38,395 nt of DNA from Saprospiraceae bacterium (GCA_020629965.1 JAHDCG010000009.1:40464-78858), one strand, 5' to 3'. Shown: positions 8,138-17,988, counted from the first letter of the stretch. Notes: generated from the letters alone by a model not told the origin. Program-made: numbers and translations.

Positions 8138-9250
8138 TTATTTTCCTTTTCTGAAAATCTCCCAAGCCTTCTCCCCTACCACATCCGTCAATTCCTCCAC
8201 AAAATAACTGCCCGCCGCCGGGTCTGCTACGCGGTCGAAGTAACTTTCCTGCTGCAAAAGATGCTGTACATTCAGCGCGATACGGCGCGAAAAACTATCG
8301 CCGCCGGGGGTTTTGAAATCGTCGGAAGGGTGAATGTACAGACGTGTCGCGCCGCCGATGAGGGCAGACATCGCTTGCGTAGCGGCTTTGATTTTGTTAT
8401 AATCTTCGTCTTCGCTTTGCTGCGCGGCGGTGAGGTGCACTTCGATGCTCGGGTCGGCGGTAAAGTCCGGGTGCCATGCCGTGAGGACTTGCTGCCACAG
8501 GATTTTTAAGGCTCTGATTTTGGCAATCGAGGGAAAATAGGCGTCGCTGACCGTGAGGGCGAAACCGATATTTTGGTAGTGCTCCGTGAGTTCCGCGCCG
8601 TTGTCATATAAGGTGTCGAGAAAAGAGTTGGCTTGCTTAACGGCTGCCGCTAAAGTCTCGCTGTCCGCGCCGGTTTGCGTAGTTATGTCGGCAAGGAGTA
8701 ATTTACAAAGCGGTAATTCTGTGCGGATTTTTCGGAAGTTTTCAAAGTCGGTTAAAGGATTTTCGTCGGTCTGTATCGAGCAGGCGACTTTAGCGGGGTT
8801 TTGCTTTTTTTCTTTGAGGGCAGCCGAAAAGTTGTACGCAACCTGTGTGAGTTGCCCTTTTTCGGCGACAAAATGTGTGGAAATCCATTCGTGCTGAATA
8901 TCTTTGAGCAGCGTCTGCATTTCGACCGAAGACAAAGAATTTGTCAACTCAAATCGCAAAGCATTCGCGCCGCGCATCAGGGCGGAAAGGGCTTGCTCGT
9001 TGCCGGTTTTCGGGTCGGTGACGATGATGTTTTCGCCGATTTCCCACGCGCCGTTTGCCTGCCGATTGGTCAGCGGATTTTGTCTTTCCGGGCGGTCTTC
9101 ACGGTGGTAGAAAGGGCTGAGTTTTTCGTTTTCGTATTCCCAATGCAGCGAATCGAGGGGCTTGCCTTTGAGGTCTTTTGCAACTTTGGCGAGCCATTCG
9201 GCTTTAGTTTTGGGCGCAAATTCGCTGAAGAGTTTGTTGTTTTTTGACAC
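8138..9250 (-). CDS. mutA: Methylmalonyl-CoA mutase small (beta) subunit
   Basis: This 370-residue protein matches the non-catalytic small subunit of the heterodimeric adenosylcobalamin mutase, which interconverts methylmalonyl-CoA and succinyl-CoA. The N-terminus reads LFSEFAPKTKAEWLAKVAKDLKGKPLDSLHW, typical of the family. The barrel follows, with the late RIALNVQHLLQQESYFDRVADPAAGSYFVEELTD block. There is no cobalamin-binding domain. It stops shortly after EKAWEIFRKGK, so it is short compared with my recollection of ~450-residue or longer homologues; no frameshift is visible downstream. The start is GTG (9248-9250). The catalytic partner mutB is 6.4 kb away, whereas the two are normally adjacent. 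The BCCP gene lies upstream on the same strand. Confidence 0.88.
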   Translation of the reverse strand: MSKNNKLFSEFAPKTKAEWLAKVAKDLKGKPLDSLHWEYENEKLSPFYHREDRPERQNPLTNRQANGAWEIGENIIVTDPKTGNEQALSALMRGANALRFELTNSLSSVEMQTLLKDIQHEWISTHFVAEKGQLTQVAYNFSAALKEKKQNPAKVACSIQTDENPLTDFENFRKIRTELPLCKLLLADITTQTGADSETLAAAVKQANSFLDTLYDNGAELTEHYQNIGFALTVSDAYFPSIAKIRALKILWQQVLTAWHPDFTADPSIEVHLTAAQQSEDEDYNKIKAATQAMSALIGGATRLYIHPSDDFKTPGGDSFSRRIALNVQHLLQQESYFDRVADPAAGSYFVEELTDVVGEKAWEIFRKGK

Positions 9251-9375
9251 TGAATTATTTTTTTCTTTTACGCTGAATTTCTTTTACGCTGATTTTTTAT
9301 GATTCTTTTTGATTTACGCTGATTTCTACCTGTGCCGTACTCCGATAGCTATCGGAGTCGAGATGATTTTCGTTG
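9247..9375 (+). repeat. Composite intergenic repeat (ACGCTGATT family)
   Basis: It contains three ACGCTGA(A/T)T units with the TTTTTATGATTC and TTTGATTTACGCTGATT modules. A perfect 20-bp palindrome, ACTCCGATAGCTATCGGAGT, follows at 9339-9358, then GAGATGAT. It occupies the gap upstream of mutA. Related copies are near 3.5, 13.0, 25.2 and 38.3 kb. Confidence 0.7.
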
Positions 9376-9396
9376 AAATCTAAAAGAGTGCACACC

Positions 9397-9424
9397 GGGC
9401 AACGGGCAACCGACAACCGGCAAC
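9397..9424. repeat. 7-bp tandem repeat (four units)
   Basis: Four exact-length heptads: GGGCAAC, GGGCAAC, CGACAAC, CGGCAAC. They sit 5 bp beyond the stop codon of the BCCP gene. On that gene's sense strand they read (GTTGYCS)n. Confidence 0.8.
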
Positions 9425-9428
9425 GAAA

Positions 9429-9905
9429 TCATTCTGTTTCAATCAAAATCTGACCTTTCTCCACCGCTTCGCCCTGCTTCACTTCTATTGACTTAATCAC
9501 GCCGGCACCTTCGGCTTTGAGAACGTTTTCCATTTTCATGGCTTCCAAAATAAGGATTTGGTCGCCTTTTTCGACGGACTGTCCCGGCTCCACGAGGATA
9601 TCTAAAATGAGACCGGGCATGGGGGCTTTGATGTTAGTCATCGCGCGGTTGCCGCCGACGGAGAGTCCCATTTTTTTGACCAATAAATCGTATTCATCTT
9701 CAATTTGAATGTCGTATTTATTGCCGTCCACTTCGATGACGGCGGTTTTTTCGGCAAAATTTACGGCGACTACCCGCACGTTGAAAGAGCGGTTATTTTG
9801 CAAAATATGAAAGGTATCTTTGCCCGTGGGCGCAAGGTCGATGTTTTGCGCGGCATCGGGAGAAAGTTTGATTTCGGTATCGTCGATTGTTAATTTATAT
9901 TGCAT
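9429..9905 (-). CDS. Biotin carboxyl carrier protein of an acyl-CoA carboxylase
   Basis: This 158-residue protein ends in a biotinyl domain with the canonical ILEAMKMENVL motif; Lys124 is the biotinylated residue. A Pro-rich hinge KAPMPGLILDILVEPGQSV precedes it. The N-terminal ~80 residues form a small beta-rich domain (YKLTIDDTEIKLSPDAAQ...IEVDGNKYDIQIEDEYDLLVKKMG), as in propionyl/acetyl-CoA carboxylase carrier subunits of Bacteroidota. It carries carboxybiotin between a biotin carboxylase and the carboxyltransferase; pccB at 36.8 kb is the likely partner. The biotin carboxylase is not in this window. It lies upstream of mutA on the same strand, separated by a repeat-filled gap, so co-transcription is uncertain. 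Confidence 0.9.
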   Translation of the reverse strand: MQYKLTIDDTEIKLSPDAAQNIDLAPTGKDTFHILQNNRSFNVRVVAVNFAEKTAVIEVDGNKYDIQIEDEYDLLVKKMGLSVGGNRAMTNIKAPMPGLILDILVEPGQSVEKGDQILILEAMKMENVLKAEGAGVIKSIEVKQGEAVEKGQILIETE

Positions 9906-10129
9906 TTCGGCGGTTTCGGTTACGAGCGAAAATTCGCGGCGTGAAAATAAGGGTTTTCCGGCTGACGGACAAAAATATCGTCTTTCGGTTAAATCTTTCG
10001 GGTTTTTGGGGCGTTGGGTTTTTGAGGAGAGAGAAGAGAGCGCAGGAACGCAGAGTTTTATTCTTCGAAAATAAAATCAATATCTTAACGAGTCATTTAC
10101 GGCATCCGTAGCTTATCAACGGTGTACAC

Positions 10130-10150
10130 GGGCAACCGACAACTGACAAC
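10130..10150. repeat. 7-bp tandem repeat in the leader of the AraC gene
   Basis: Three heptads GGGCAAC, CGACAAC, TGACAAC are followed by CAACCAA up to the ATG at 10159. This is the same sequence family as 9397-9424, but just before a start codon rather than after a stop. It replaces any Shine-Dalgarno. Confidence 0.7.
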
Positions 10151-10158
10151 CAACCAAT

Positions 10159-11037
10159 ATGGCAGTTCAAACGGTAAAAAAATACAATTACGAAAAGCCG
10201 ATTTCGGTGGAAAGTCCGCCGTTTTTTCAGGTAGAATCGGTCAGCATGGACACGAGTTGCGTCATTAATCGCAGTCATCAGGCAGAGCATTATAAGATTT
10301 TTTACATTGAAAAAGGCGACGGGGATTATCAAATCGACTTTCAAAAATTCAGCATTCACGGGGCGGGTATTTTCTTTTTATCGCCCGGGCAGACGCTGAC
10401 TATCGACGCGGAAAAATTTAAATTCGGCTACCGCATTTCCTTTAACCGCGACTTTTATTGCGTACAAATGCACGGAAAAGAAATCGCCTGTAACGGTGTG
10501 CTTTTCAACAATGTACACCGGGCCGCTTTTTTGCAACTCGAACACGCGGACAAGGAAACTTTTTGCCGACAGGTGCAAAGTATGATTGATGAACTAAAAA
10601 ATCCCGGACCCGCACATCAGGAAATGTTGGAGACTTATCTGCGCCTGTTTTTGATTGAGTCTTTGCGTATTCAAAGCAAGCAAAACATACCGGCGGCGGT
10701 CGAGGAAGACAGCAAAAGCGCGACGGTCAGCGAGTTTATTACTTTGGTCGATACGCATTTTCGTGAAATTCATGCCGTGTCCGGCTACGCCGAAAAATTG
10801 TTTATCACTCCAAAATCTCTTTCCAAACGCCTCAAAGCGCACAACTACAAAACGCCGACCGAGGTCATCCGCGACCGCATCGTTTTGGAAGCCAAACGCG
10901 ACCTGCTGTACTCCGATAAATCGGTGCAGGAAATCGCCTATGATTTAGGATTTGAAGACCCGGCTTATTTCGGCAGGGTATTTAAAAAGGCGGCGGGGGT
11001 CAGTCCGCAGGGGTTTAAGACGGAATTTGCGGGATGA
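10159..11037 (+). CDS. AraC-family transcriptional regulator
   Basis: This 292-residue regulator has an AraC-type layout. The N-terminal cupin-like sensory domain (about 20-180) includes HYKIFYIEKGDGDYQIDFQ and GIFFLSPGQTLTID. The C-terminal double helix-turn-helix (about 195-290) includes YAEKLFITPKSLSKRLKAHN and SVQEIAYDLGFEDPAYFGRVFKKAAGVSPQGF, the signature second-helix region. It probably binds direct-repeat operators near its own or neighbouring promoters; the ligand is unknown. It is divergent from the BCCP gene (253 bp between starts), so that operon is one candidate target. The downstream DM13 lipoprotein gene is another. The leader is made of CAAC heptads. Confidence 0.9.
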   Translation: MAVQTVKKYNYEKPISVESPPFFQVESVSMDTSCVINRSHQAEHYKIFYIEKGDGDYQIDFQKFSIHGAGIFFLSPGQTLTIDAEKFKFGYRISFNRDFYCVQMHGKEIACNGVLFNNVHRAAFLQLEHADKETFCRQVQSMIDELKNPGPAHQEMLETYLRLFLIESLRIQSKQNIPAAVEEDSKSATVSEFITLVDTHFREIHAVSGYAEKLFITPKSLSKRLKAHNYKTPTEVIRDRIVLEAKRDLLYSDKSVQEIAYDLGFEDPAYFGRVFKKAAGVSPQGFKTEFAG

Positions 11038-11231
11038 GTTTGATGTTTATTTGTTGATGCGTTTATTTGTTTATTCGTTAATTATCAACGCTTAGGATAG
11101 TAATCCTGTGAATCTTTTCCTCTTTTTTCTATAAAAGGAAAATCGTCCTTCCCTCGGCGCAAATTCTCCTAAAATCCCCTTCCAAATCCGCGCAACTTTG
11201 CATTATCAATTACATCAAAAACTTCCTGATA

Positions 11232-11921
11232 ATGAAAAATGCAAATTTACTGCTCGGATTTCTTCTCTCTTTTTCCCTCTTTACAAGCTGCATCAAAGAC
11301 GACATTGTACCGGACAAGGTTGACCCGATACTGCGCCTGACCGCCGGTGCGGACTCGATTGGGCTCGGCGAAACTTTTCAATTTACTGCCCGCTACTTCA
11401 ATAATATCGGTACGGAAACCGCCGCCGCCGTGCAATGGACGAGCAGCGACACCGACGTTTTGAGCATCGACCAAAACGGTTTGGCGACCGCCCTCGCGGC
11501 CGGCAATTCCGTCATCACTGCCGCGTTTACCACCGAAGAGGGTATCACGGTCAGCGATAATACGCTTGTCGGAGTCGGCGCAGAAACGATTATCGCGCCC
11601 GTCGAAACGAGCAAATCCGGACAAATCAATACCACGAGCACTTACGCCCTCAGCGGCGACTTCACTTTGACGGCGGAAGGCGACGACCTCGTCCTGACTT
11701 TTGCCGAAAACTACAATGCCTCCACTGCCCTGCCGGGTCTCTACGTCTATGTCACCAACAACCCGAATACCACCGCCGGCGCGACCGAACTCGGCAAAGT
11801 ACTGACCTTTTCGGGCGCACACAGCTACACGATTCCCGGCGCCGGTCTCGACGATTACAGTCACGTTTTGTATTTCTGCAAGCCGTTCAATATCAAGGTC
11901 GGTGACGGGGAGATTTTTTGA
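11232..11921 (+). CDS. Lipoprotein with BIG2-like and DM13 domains
   Basis: This is a 229-residue lipoprotein: the signal peptide ends at FTSC (Cys20). Residues ~30-115 resemble a bacterial Ig-like (BIG2) domain (QFTARYFNNIGTETAAAVQW, then VLSIDQNGLATALAAGNSVI). Residues ~118-225 fit the DM13 fold: LSGDFTLTAEGDDLVLTF, GLYVYVTNN and the diagnostic LYFCKPFNIKVGDGEI with one cysteine. DM13 domains are proposed to act in redox or electron transfer at the cell surface, through that cysteine. It precedes a beta-barrel protein on the same strand by about 170 bp, suggesting an outer-membrane pair. A heptad repeat overlaps its stop codon. The DM13 call is from motif reading; function is inferred. Confidence 0.75.
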   Translation: MKNANLLLGFLLSFSLFTSCIKDDIVPDKVDPILRLTAGADSIGLGETFQFTARYFNNIGTETAAAVQWTSSDTDVLSIDQNGLATALAAGNSVITAAFTTEEGITVSDNTLVGVGAETIIAPVETSKSGQINTTSTYALSGDFTLTAEGDDLVLTFAENYNASTALPGLYVYVTNNPNTTAGATELGKVLTFSGAHSYTIPGAGLDDYSHVLYFCKPFNIKVGDGEIF

Positions 11922-11951
11922 CGGTGGACGGTTTTACGGTGGACGGTGAAC
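11920..11951. repeat. 7/8-bp tandem repeat (GACGGTG family)
   Basis: Units read GACGGTG, GACGGTT, TTACGGTG (8 bp), GACGGTG, followed by AAC. The array begins inside the stop codon of the DM13 lipoprotein gene. Confidence 0.6.
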
Positions 11952-12030
11952 GGGGCAGACGTCTTCAAATTTTGAAAACGCATACTATTCACAAACGCCT
12001 CCTACAATTCCAACCATTCAAACTCACAAA

Positions 12031-12083
12031 CAACTCAAACCTTTTCCAAACCAACTCAAACCTTTTTTCAAACAATTCAAACC
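12031..12083. repeat. About 21-bp tandem repeat upstream of the porin-like gene
   Basis: Three imperfect copies of CAACTCAAACCTTTTCCAAA, spaced 21-22 bp apart (three times seven), sit just before the ATG at 12092. Like other leaders here it is C/A-rich and has no Shine-Dalgarno. Confidence 0.6.
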
Positions 12084-12091
12084 GCTTAGCA

Positions 12092-12967
12092 ATGAAAAAC
12101 GCAATCATCCTCACCTTCGCTTTCTTAATCACCGCTACCACTCTCACCGCCGGCGGCCCGTGGACACAAGAAAAAGGCATCGGTTATTTTAAATTTTCGC
12201 AATGGTGGATTAACTTCGACAGTCACTACACCGACTCCGGAAAAATCGACCCGAACGTCACGACGGGCATTTACAACACCTTTGTGTACGGTGAATACGG
12301 CATCACCGACCGCCTGACGGGCATCGTGAATGCGGCGGTTTTCAGTCGCAACGTGACGAATAATTTAGTATCCGGTACGACTTCGGAAATCATTACGCCG
12401 GGCGAGGCTTTGAACGGTTTCGGGGATACGGACTTGGGAATTAAGTACCGTTTGACGAAAAAAGAGAGCAGAATTGCGGTAGCGGCGTCGCTGTATTTGG
12501 GCATTCCGACGGGGCAAACGGGGCAGGGCGCACAAGGCAATCTGCAGACCGGCGACGGTGAATTTAACCAATATCTGCGCCTCGATGCGGGTACGAGTTT
12601 TAAACTTGCGGAAAAAATCAACAGCTACGTGAGCGTGTACGGCGGTGTGAATAATCGGACGCGGGGCTTCTCGGAAGAGTTGCGCTACGGGGCGGAAGTC
12701 GGCGCGGGTTTGCTCGACGGCAGGCTGTGGCTCATAGGCAGATTGGACGGGACGGAAAGTTTCAAAAACGGCGAGACGGCAGCGGGCAATGTCGGTACGA
12801 GCATTTTTGCGAATAATACGGAATACACGAGCTTTGGCGGCGAGGCGGCTTTGTATGTGAAGCGCGGTTTCGGGGTGTCGGTGTCGTTTGCTTCGGCTTT
12901 TCGGGGGGAGGTGATTGCGGCTGCGCCGAGTTACAGTGCGGGGGTGTTTTGGGATTTGGGACGGTGA
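12092..12967 (+). CDS. Outer-membrane beta-barrel protein (porin/transporter-like)
   Basis: The frame is open from 11918, but a clean signal peptide starts only at the ATG at 12092 (MKNAIILTFAFLITATTLTAG), giving 291 residues. The mature part opens with WTQEKGIGYFKFSQWWINF and continues as alternating hydrophobic strands with Gly/Asn-rich turns (VYGEYGITDRLTGIVNAAVF; GDTDLGIKYRLTKKESRIAVAASLYLGIPTGQ). It closes with SYSAGVFWDLGR, as in small outer-membrane barrels. No specific transport substrate can be read. It follows the DM13 lipoprotein on the same strand, separated by tandem repeats. A surface or outer-membrane partnership is inferred from that order only. Confidence 0.65.
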   Translation: MKNAIILTFAFLITATTLTAGGPWTQEKGIGYFKFSQWWINFDSHYTDSGKIDPNVTTGIYNTFVYGEYGITDRLTGIVNAAVFSRNVTNNLVSGTTSEIITPGEALNGFGDTDLGIKYRLTKKESRIAVAASLYLGIPTGQTGQGAQGNLQTGDGEFNQYLRLDAGTSFKLAEKINSYVSVYGGVNNRTRGFSEELRYGAEVGAGLLDGRLWLIGRLDGTESFKNGETAAGNVGTSIFANNTEYTSFGGEAALYVKRGFGVSVSFASAFRGEVIAAAPSYSAGVFWDLGR

Positions 12968-13125
12968 TATTTTTTGACGCTGATTGTTTGTGTGACTATA
13001 ATTTTTGACCCTGATTTTTTGTGATTGGATTATGATTGCTTGTGTGATTAGACCTTTTACGCTGATTTTTATGATTATTTATGATTTACGCTGATTGCTT
13101 GTGTGGCTTTTTTTAAACGCCGATT
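12966..13125 (+). repeat. Composite intergenic repeat (ACGCTGATT family)
   Basis: Units include GACGCTGATTGTTTGTGTGA, GACCCTGATTTTTTGTGATT, TTACGCTGATTTTTATGATT and TTTACGCTGATTGCTTGTGT. It is downstream of the barrel gene and contains no plausible gene. Other copies are near 3.5, 9.3, 25.2 and 38.3 kb. Confidence 0.7.
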
Positions 13126-13183
13126 TTTCTCAAAAAGAGAACCAAAAACAGCAAAATTTACCGTGGACTCAAGCCCGGAGATA

Positions 13184-13266
13184 GTTCCCCCGAATCGGGG
13201 GTTAGGGGGTTGAAGACGAGTAGAGCCAAGCGTCTTAAGCCCCCTCCGCCCCCGAATCGGGGGAAC
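13184..13266. repeat. Large GC-rich inverted repeat
   Basis: The left arm 13184-13218 and right arm 13231-13266 are imperfect inverted repeats of about 35 bp around a 12-bp centre. Each arm itself holds the small palindrome CCCCCGAATCGGGGG. The element lies between the barrel gene and the end of rep, in otherwise AT-rich surroundings. It could fold as a strong hairpin; whether it is a terminator, a small mobile repeat or an RNA element cannot be told. Nothing coding is seen in 12968-13442. Confidence 0.65.
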
Positions 13267-13403
13267 CCTACCCTTGAAGGCAAGCAGGAACGACTTGTGC
13301 CCCGGTGCGCTGAACTTTGGAACCGGTCAACCCTGCGAATCGGGAGTTGGGAGATTGAAGACACTTATTATACCAAAGTAAATCCCCCCGAGTCACAAAA
13401 GCA

Positions 13404-13438
13404 GTCTAACATCTAACATCTAACGTCTAACGTCTAAA
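13404..13438. repeat. 7-bp tandem repeat (GTTAGAY family)
   Basis: Five heptads on the plus strand: GTCTAAC, ATCTAAC, ATCTAAC, GTCTAAC, GTCTAAA. They begin 5 bp beyond the rep stop codon. On the rep sense strand they read GTTAGAY. Confidence 0.85.
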
Positions 13439-13442
13439 ATCT

Positions 13443-14831
13443 TCACGCCCCCAACCGCCTCCGCTTCCCCTCTATCGCCTTGATTTTCCCCTGCATCTCC
13501 TTGTCAATCGGCGCAAACATATCCGAAAATTTGTCAAAAATAATTTGATTGACCTTCGGGCGGATGGTCGTGCCGTCGGCGTCGTAGCATTGCATGTCGG
13601 TCATACCCGGCTCGAAAAGGCGGGCGTATTTGCGTTTGACCTGCTCGAAAACTTGAGTTTGGATAATCGGATTTTCGGTCAAAATTTTGCGGACCAAGCG
13701 GATTTTACTGTCATAATTTTCGCGGCGGGCGGCCTTTTCCGCGTCGGCGAGGGCGGCTTTTTGTGCTTTCAGTTCGGCGGCTTTGCGCGATTTTTCGGCT
13801 TTGGCTTTTTTGGCTTCCGTCTCCTGTGCGCCGAGTTCGGTCTGTCGGACTATCTTGTTTAAGTAGCCGGCGGGATTTTTAATTTCTCCCTTTTCGGTTG
13901 CCTTTTTGGTATATGCTACGGCTTTGGCGACCTGCTCCACTCCGAATTCGTTAATCCAACTTTCGATGCTTTTTTTCGACACACGCCAGATGCGCATTTG
14001 CTCGGCTTCATCGTGCGAAATGCCACGGATTGCGGGTTGATTGGAAATGCCACGTTTTGCGGGTACTTCGATAACCAAAGGTTTTGCGGGGCTATCTGCC
14101 ACAGATTGCGGGTTGTTCGGGATGATGTAAAAAGTCAATGCCGCCACGCTTCTGCCGCGTTTGTGTTCGTCGAAAGTAAAGCGAATGTCGGTCATTTCTT
14201 CCAAATCTTCCTGTGCTTTCAAGACCACCCGGCGTTTAAAATGCGAGTATTTGGCGTACACGCCGTCTTCGATACAGAGCAGTTCGCGCAGTCTTTCAAT
14301 CGTAAATTTTCGCTTGCCTATGGTCTGATATTGCTTGAGTAATTTATAAATGCGGCGAGAATAGCGACTTTGCATCTTCATCAAAAACAGCAGATTGTAC
14401 TGCGTAAATCGCTTTTTCAACATCAAAAGATACGGCTTGAGATCGGGGTGCAACTCAATCATTACGAAAGCCCCGTCAGAGTCATCAAGACCGCCGTAGG
14501 AGGTAATCAGACCCGTCACCAAATGCCCCATGCCCTCGTCGTAACGATACGGGATGATAATTTCCTTCCCGCGCAGTGATTTTGCGGCATCACGAATGCG
14601 GCGGTACATGTCTTTGTCCTTGATACCGTACTTCGTTTCGATGTCCTTGATATAGACCTTATATTTTTGAAAATCGACGTCGCTCGGCTTGATTTGGGAA
14701 ATGGCGGAGTGAAAAATCCGTGCCTCCCAAGTGTCGAGAATGTACTTTGCCTCGATGAGTTCGTTGGCCTCTCTGACCATAGATCGGTTATCGAGCGGCA
14801 CGACAGCCTTATTTTGCTTGGTTTTTGACAT
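13443..14831 (-). CDS. Rep_3/RepB-type replication initiator protein
   Basis: The start at 14831 gives 462 residues (MSKTKQN); ATG 14840 is an alternative. The frame is open to 14888, but those codons are made of two iterons. The protein matches plasmid Rep_3 initiators: LDNRSMVREANELIEAKYILDTWEARIF opens the first winged helix, and RYSRRIYKLLKQYQTIGKRKFTIERLRELL the second. Such proteins bind iterons and open the origin. After about residue 240 comes a linker partly encoded by three iterons (PAKRGIS, PAIRGIS), then a Lys/Ala-rich coiled coil (about 335-375) and a basic tail. Iterons upstream (14850-15363) and within the gene imply autoregulation and copy control by the protein itself. No partition, mobilisation or integrase gene is nearby. 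Confidence 0.87.
   Translation of the reverse strand: MSKTKQNKAVVPLDNRSMVREANELIEAKYILDTWEARIFHSAISQIKPSDVDFQKYKVYIKDIETKYGIKDKDMYRRIRDAAKSLRGKEIIIPYRYDEGMGHLVTGLITSYGGLDDSDGAFVMIELHPDLKPYLLMLKKRFTQYNLLFLMKMQSRYSRRIYKLLKQYQTIGKRKFTIERLRELLCIEDGVYAKYSHFKRRVVLKAQEDLEEMTDIRFTFDEHKRGRSVAALTFYIIPNNPQSVADSPAKPLVIEVPAKRGISNQPAIRGISHDEAEQMRIWRVSKKSIESWINEFGVEQVAKAVAYTKKATEKGEIKNPAGYLNKIVRQTELGAQETEAKKAKAEKSRKAAELKAQKAALADAEKAARRENYDSKIRLVRKILTENPIIQTQVFEQVKRKYARLFEPGMTDMQCYDADGTTIRPKVNQIIFDKFSDMFAPIDKEMQGKIKAIEGKRRRLGA
14017..14113 (-). repeat. Three iterons inside the rep coding region, inverted orientation
   Basis: Units of 21 bp lie at 14017-14037, 14044-14064 and 14093-14113. Each is the reverse complement of the upstream iteron consensus (plus strand xxxxTGCCACnnnTTGCGGGT). 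A half-site TTTTGCGGGG is at 14083-14092. The first two are read in one codon phase (PAKRGIS, PAIRGIS) and the third in another (NPQSVAD). Confidence 0.8.
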
Positions 14832-14849
14832 AATTTTCATTTTTAAGTA

Positions 14850-14891
14850 ACCCGCAATGTGTGGCATCTGACCCGCAAAACGTGGCATTTA
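14850..14891 (+). repeat. Two tandem iterons overlapping the rep leader
   Basis: Units 14850-14870 and 14871-14891, 21 bp each, read ACCCGCAATGTGTGGCATCT(G) and ACCCGCAAAACGTGGCATTT(A). They lie 10-50 bp upstream of the rep start, where Rep binding would block its own promoter. Confidence 0.8.
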
Positions 14892-15147
14892 AAAGGGAAC
14901 TTTTCTCCGGAGTTTTAAAATGCCACAAGTTTTTCGCGGAGCGTGAAGTTTGATTGTTCATTTGAAAAAACTCTCGAATTCGGTACTTACCATTTAGATT
15001 CCGTGCAGTATATTTACCCGGTTTTTCTTTGCGGTATAGCCCGAAAAACAAATAAATATTTTAACGAAAACCGGCGTAAGTTGTGGCATTTCCAAAATAA
15101 TTCGCAACAAATATAAAGACCTTCGACGAATAAACAAGCAAAACGCC

Positions 15148-15252
15148 GCCCGCAATCTGTGGCACTTAACCCGCAATCTGTGACCTTTAACCCGCATTGT
15201 GTGGTCGTTAGCCCGCAATACGTGGCACTTAACCCGCATTATGTGGCACTTA
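15148..15252 (+). repeat. Main iteron array: five 21-bp direct repeats
   Basis: Units start at 15148, 15169, 15190, 15211 and 15232 with an exact 21-bp period. The consensus is (A/G)CCCGCAWnnYGTGGCACTTA; the third unit is the most diverged (GTGGTCGTTA). A further single copy is at 15343-15363. Direct spacing without spacers excludes a CRISPR array. Confidence 0.9.
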
Positions 15253-15342
15253 GGCTTATATCTTGCTGAATTTCAACAAGTTACAAGCCCTTAAAAGATT
15301 AAAATACTTAAAATAATAAAAGATTCAACAACAGAGATAATG

Positions 15343-15363
15343 ACCCGCAAAGTGTGGCATTTA
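15343..15363 (+). repeat. Single outlying iteron
   Basis: A complete 21-bp copy (ACCCGCAAAGTGTGGCATTT plus A) lies 90 bp beyond the main array, at the edge of the AT-rich segment. Confidence 0.75.
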
Positions 15364-15662
15364 AAATTAAAATTTTATTTTTTAACTATGACTTTTGTTG
15401 TTGTTTTTCTTTTGAAAATTTGTTTTTTGACTTTTCCTCAGCATTTGAGAACAGTAAAATCAAAGAATTTTTGCGGCGATTTTTGCGATTTTTCTTCAAG
15501 GCATTTTTTAGATTGAATGCCCTGAAAAATCAAATTTATCTGTCCGAATTTTACGCCGAAAAATAACTGCGCGTTTTTTTTTAATGTTGAGTTTCTATCA
15601 GGCTGTGCCGGAAAAGCCACACTTTTTTTTGCCGGTTTTAGCTCCGAAATCAGGCACTTTAA

Positions 15663-17780
<2,118 letters not shown>

Positions 17781-17988
17781 TTTATTTTTAGTTTGATTTT
17801 GGTTAGGTGATTAGGGCAAATTTAAGGGAAGTTTTTGGGTTCGTATTCATTTTTCTCTGTGACTCCGGAATTACTTGTGACAATTTTGTCGGCAAAGTCA
17901 CAAATATGTTAGTGTTGTTTCCTTCTAAATACCCGAAATTTGTCATACTTTTAATCAAAAACACCACTCATCGCAAGTCAACAACATC

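Larger units (their letters stand above)
14841..15662. other. Putative replication origin region (iterons plus AT-rich stretch)
   Basis: This gap upstream of rep contains eight clear iterons (14850-14891, 15148-15252, 15343-15363) plus degenerate half-sites near 14917 and 15082. The segment from about 15260 to 15560 is very AT-rich, with TTAAAAGATT-type repeats that could melt. I found no clear TTATCCACA DnaA box by eye and no convincing gene. Origin function is inferred from Rep_3 plasmids. Confidence 0.65.

Noticed and set aside
11918-12091. 58-residue N-terminal extension of the barrel protein
   Set aside because: It is encoded by tandem repeats and would bury the signal peptide that starts at 12092.
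14832-14888. N-terminal extension of Rep to the ATG at 14888
   Set aside because: The extra codons are two iterons and do not resemble the family N-terminus; ATG 14831 or 14840 fits better.
15148-15252. Tandem 21-bp repeats as a CRISPR array
   Set aside because: The units abut without spacers and occur with a Rep_3 gene and inverted copies; this is an iteron array.
15354-15566. Small Phe-rich frame in the AT-rich origin segment
   Set aside because: Its composition (Phe/Leu/Lys runs) reflects AT-rich DNA and it begins inside an iteron; no support as a gene.
10093-15662. Whole block as a transposon or integrative element
   Set aside because: No transposase, integrase, relaxase or clear flanking direct repeats of the block were found; insertion remains only a synteny hypothesis.
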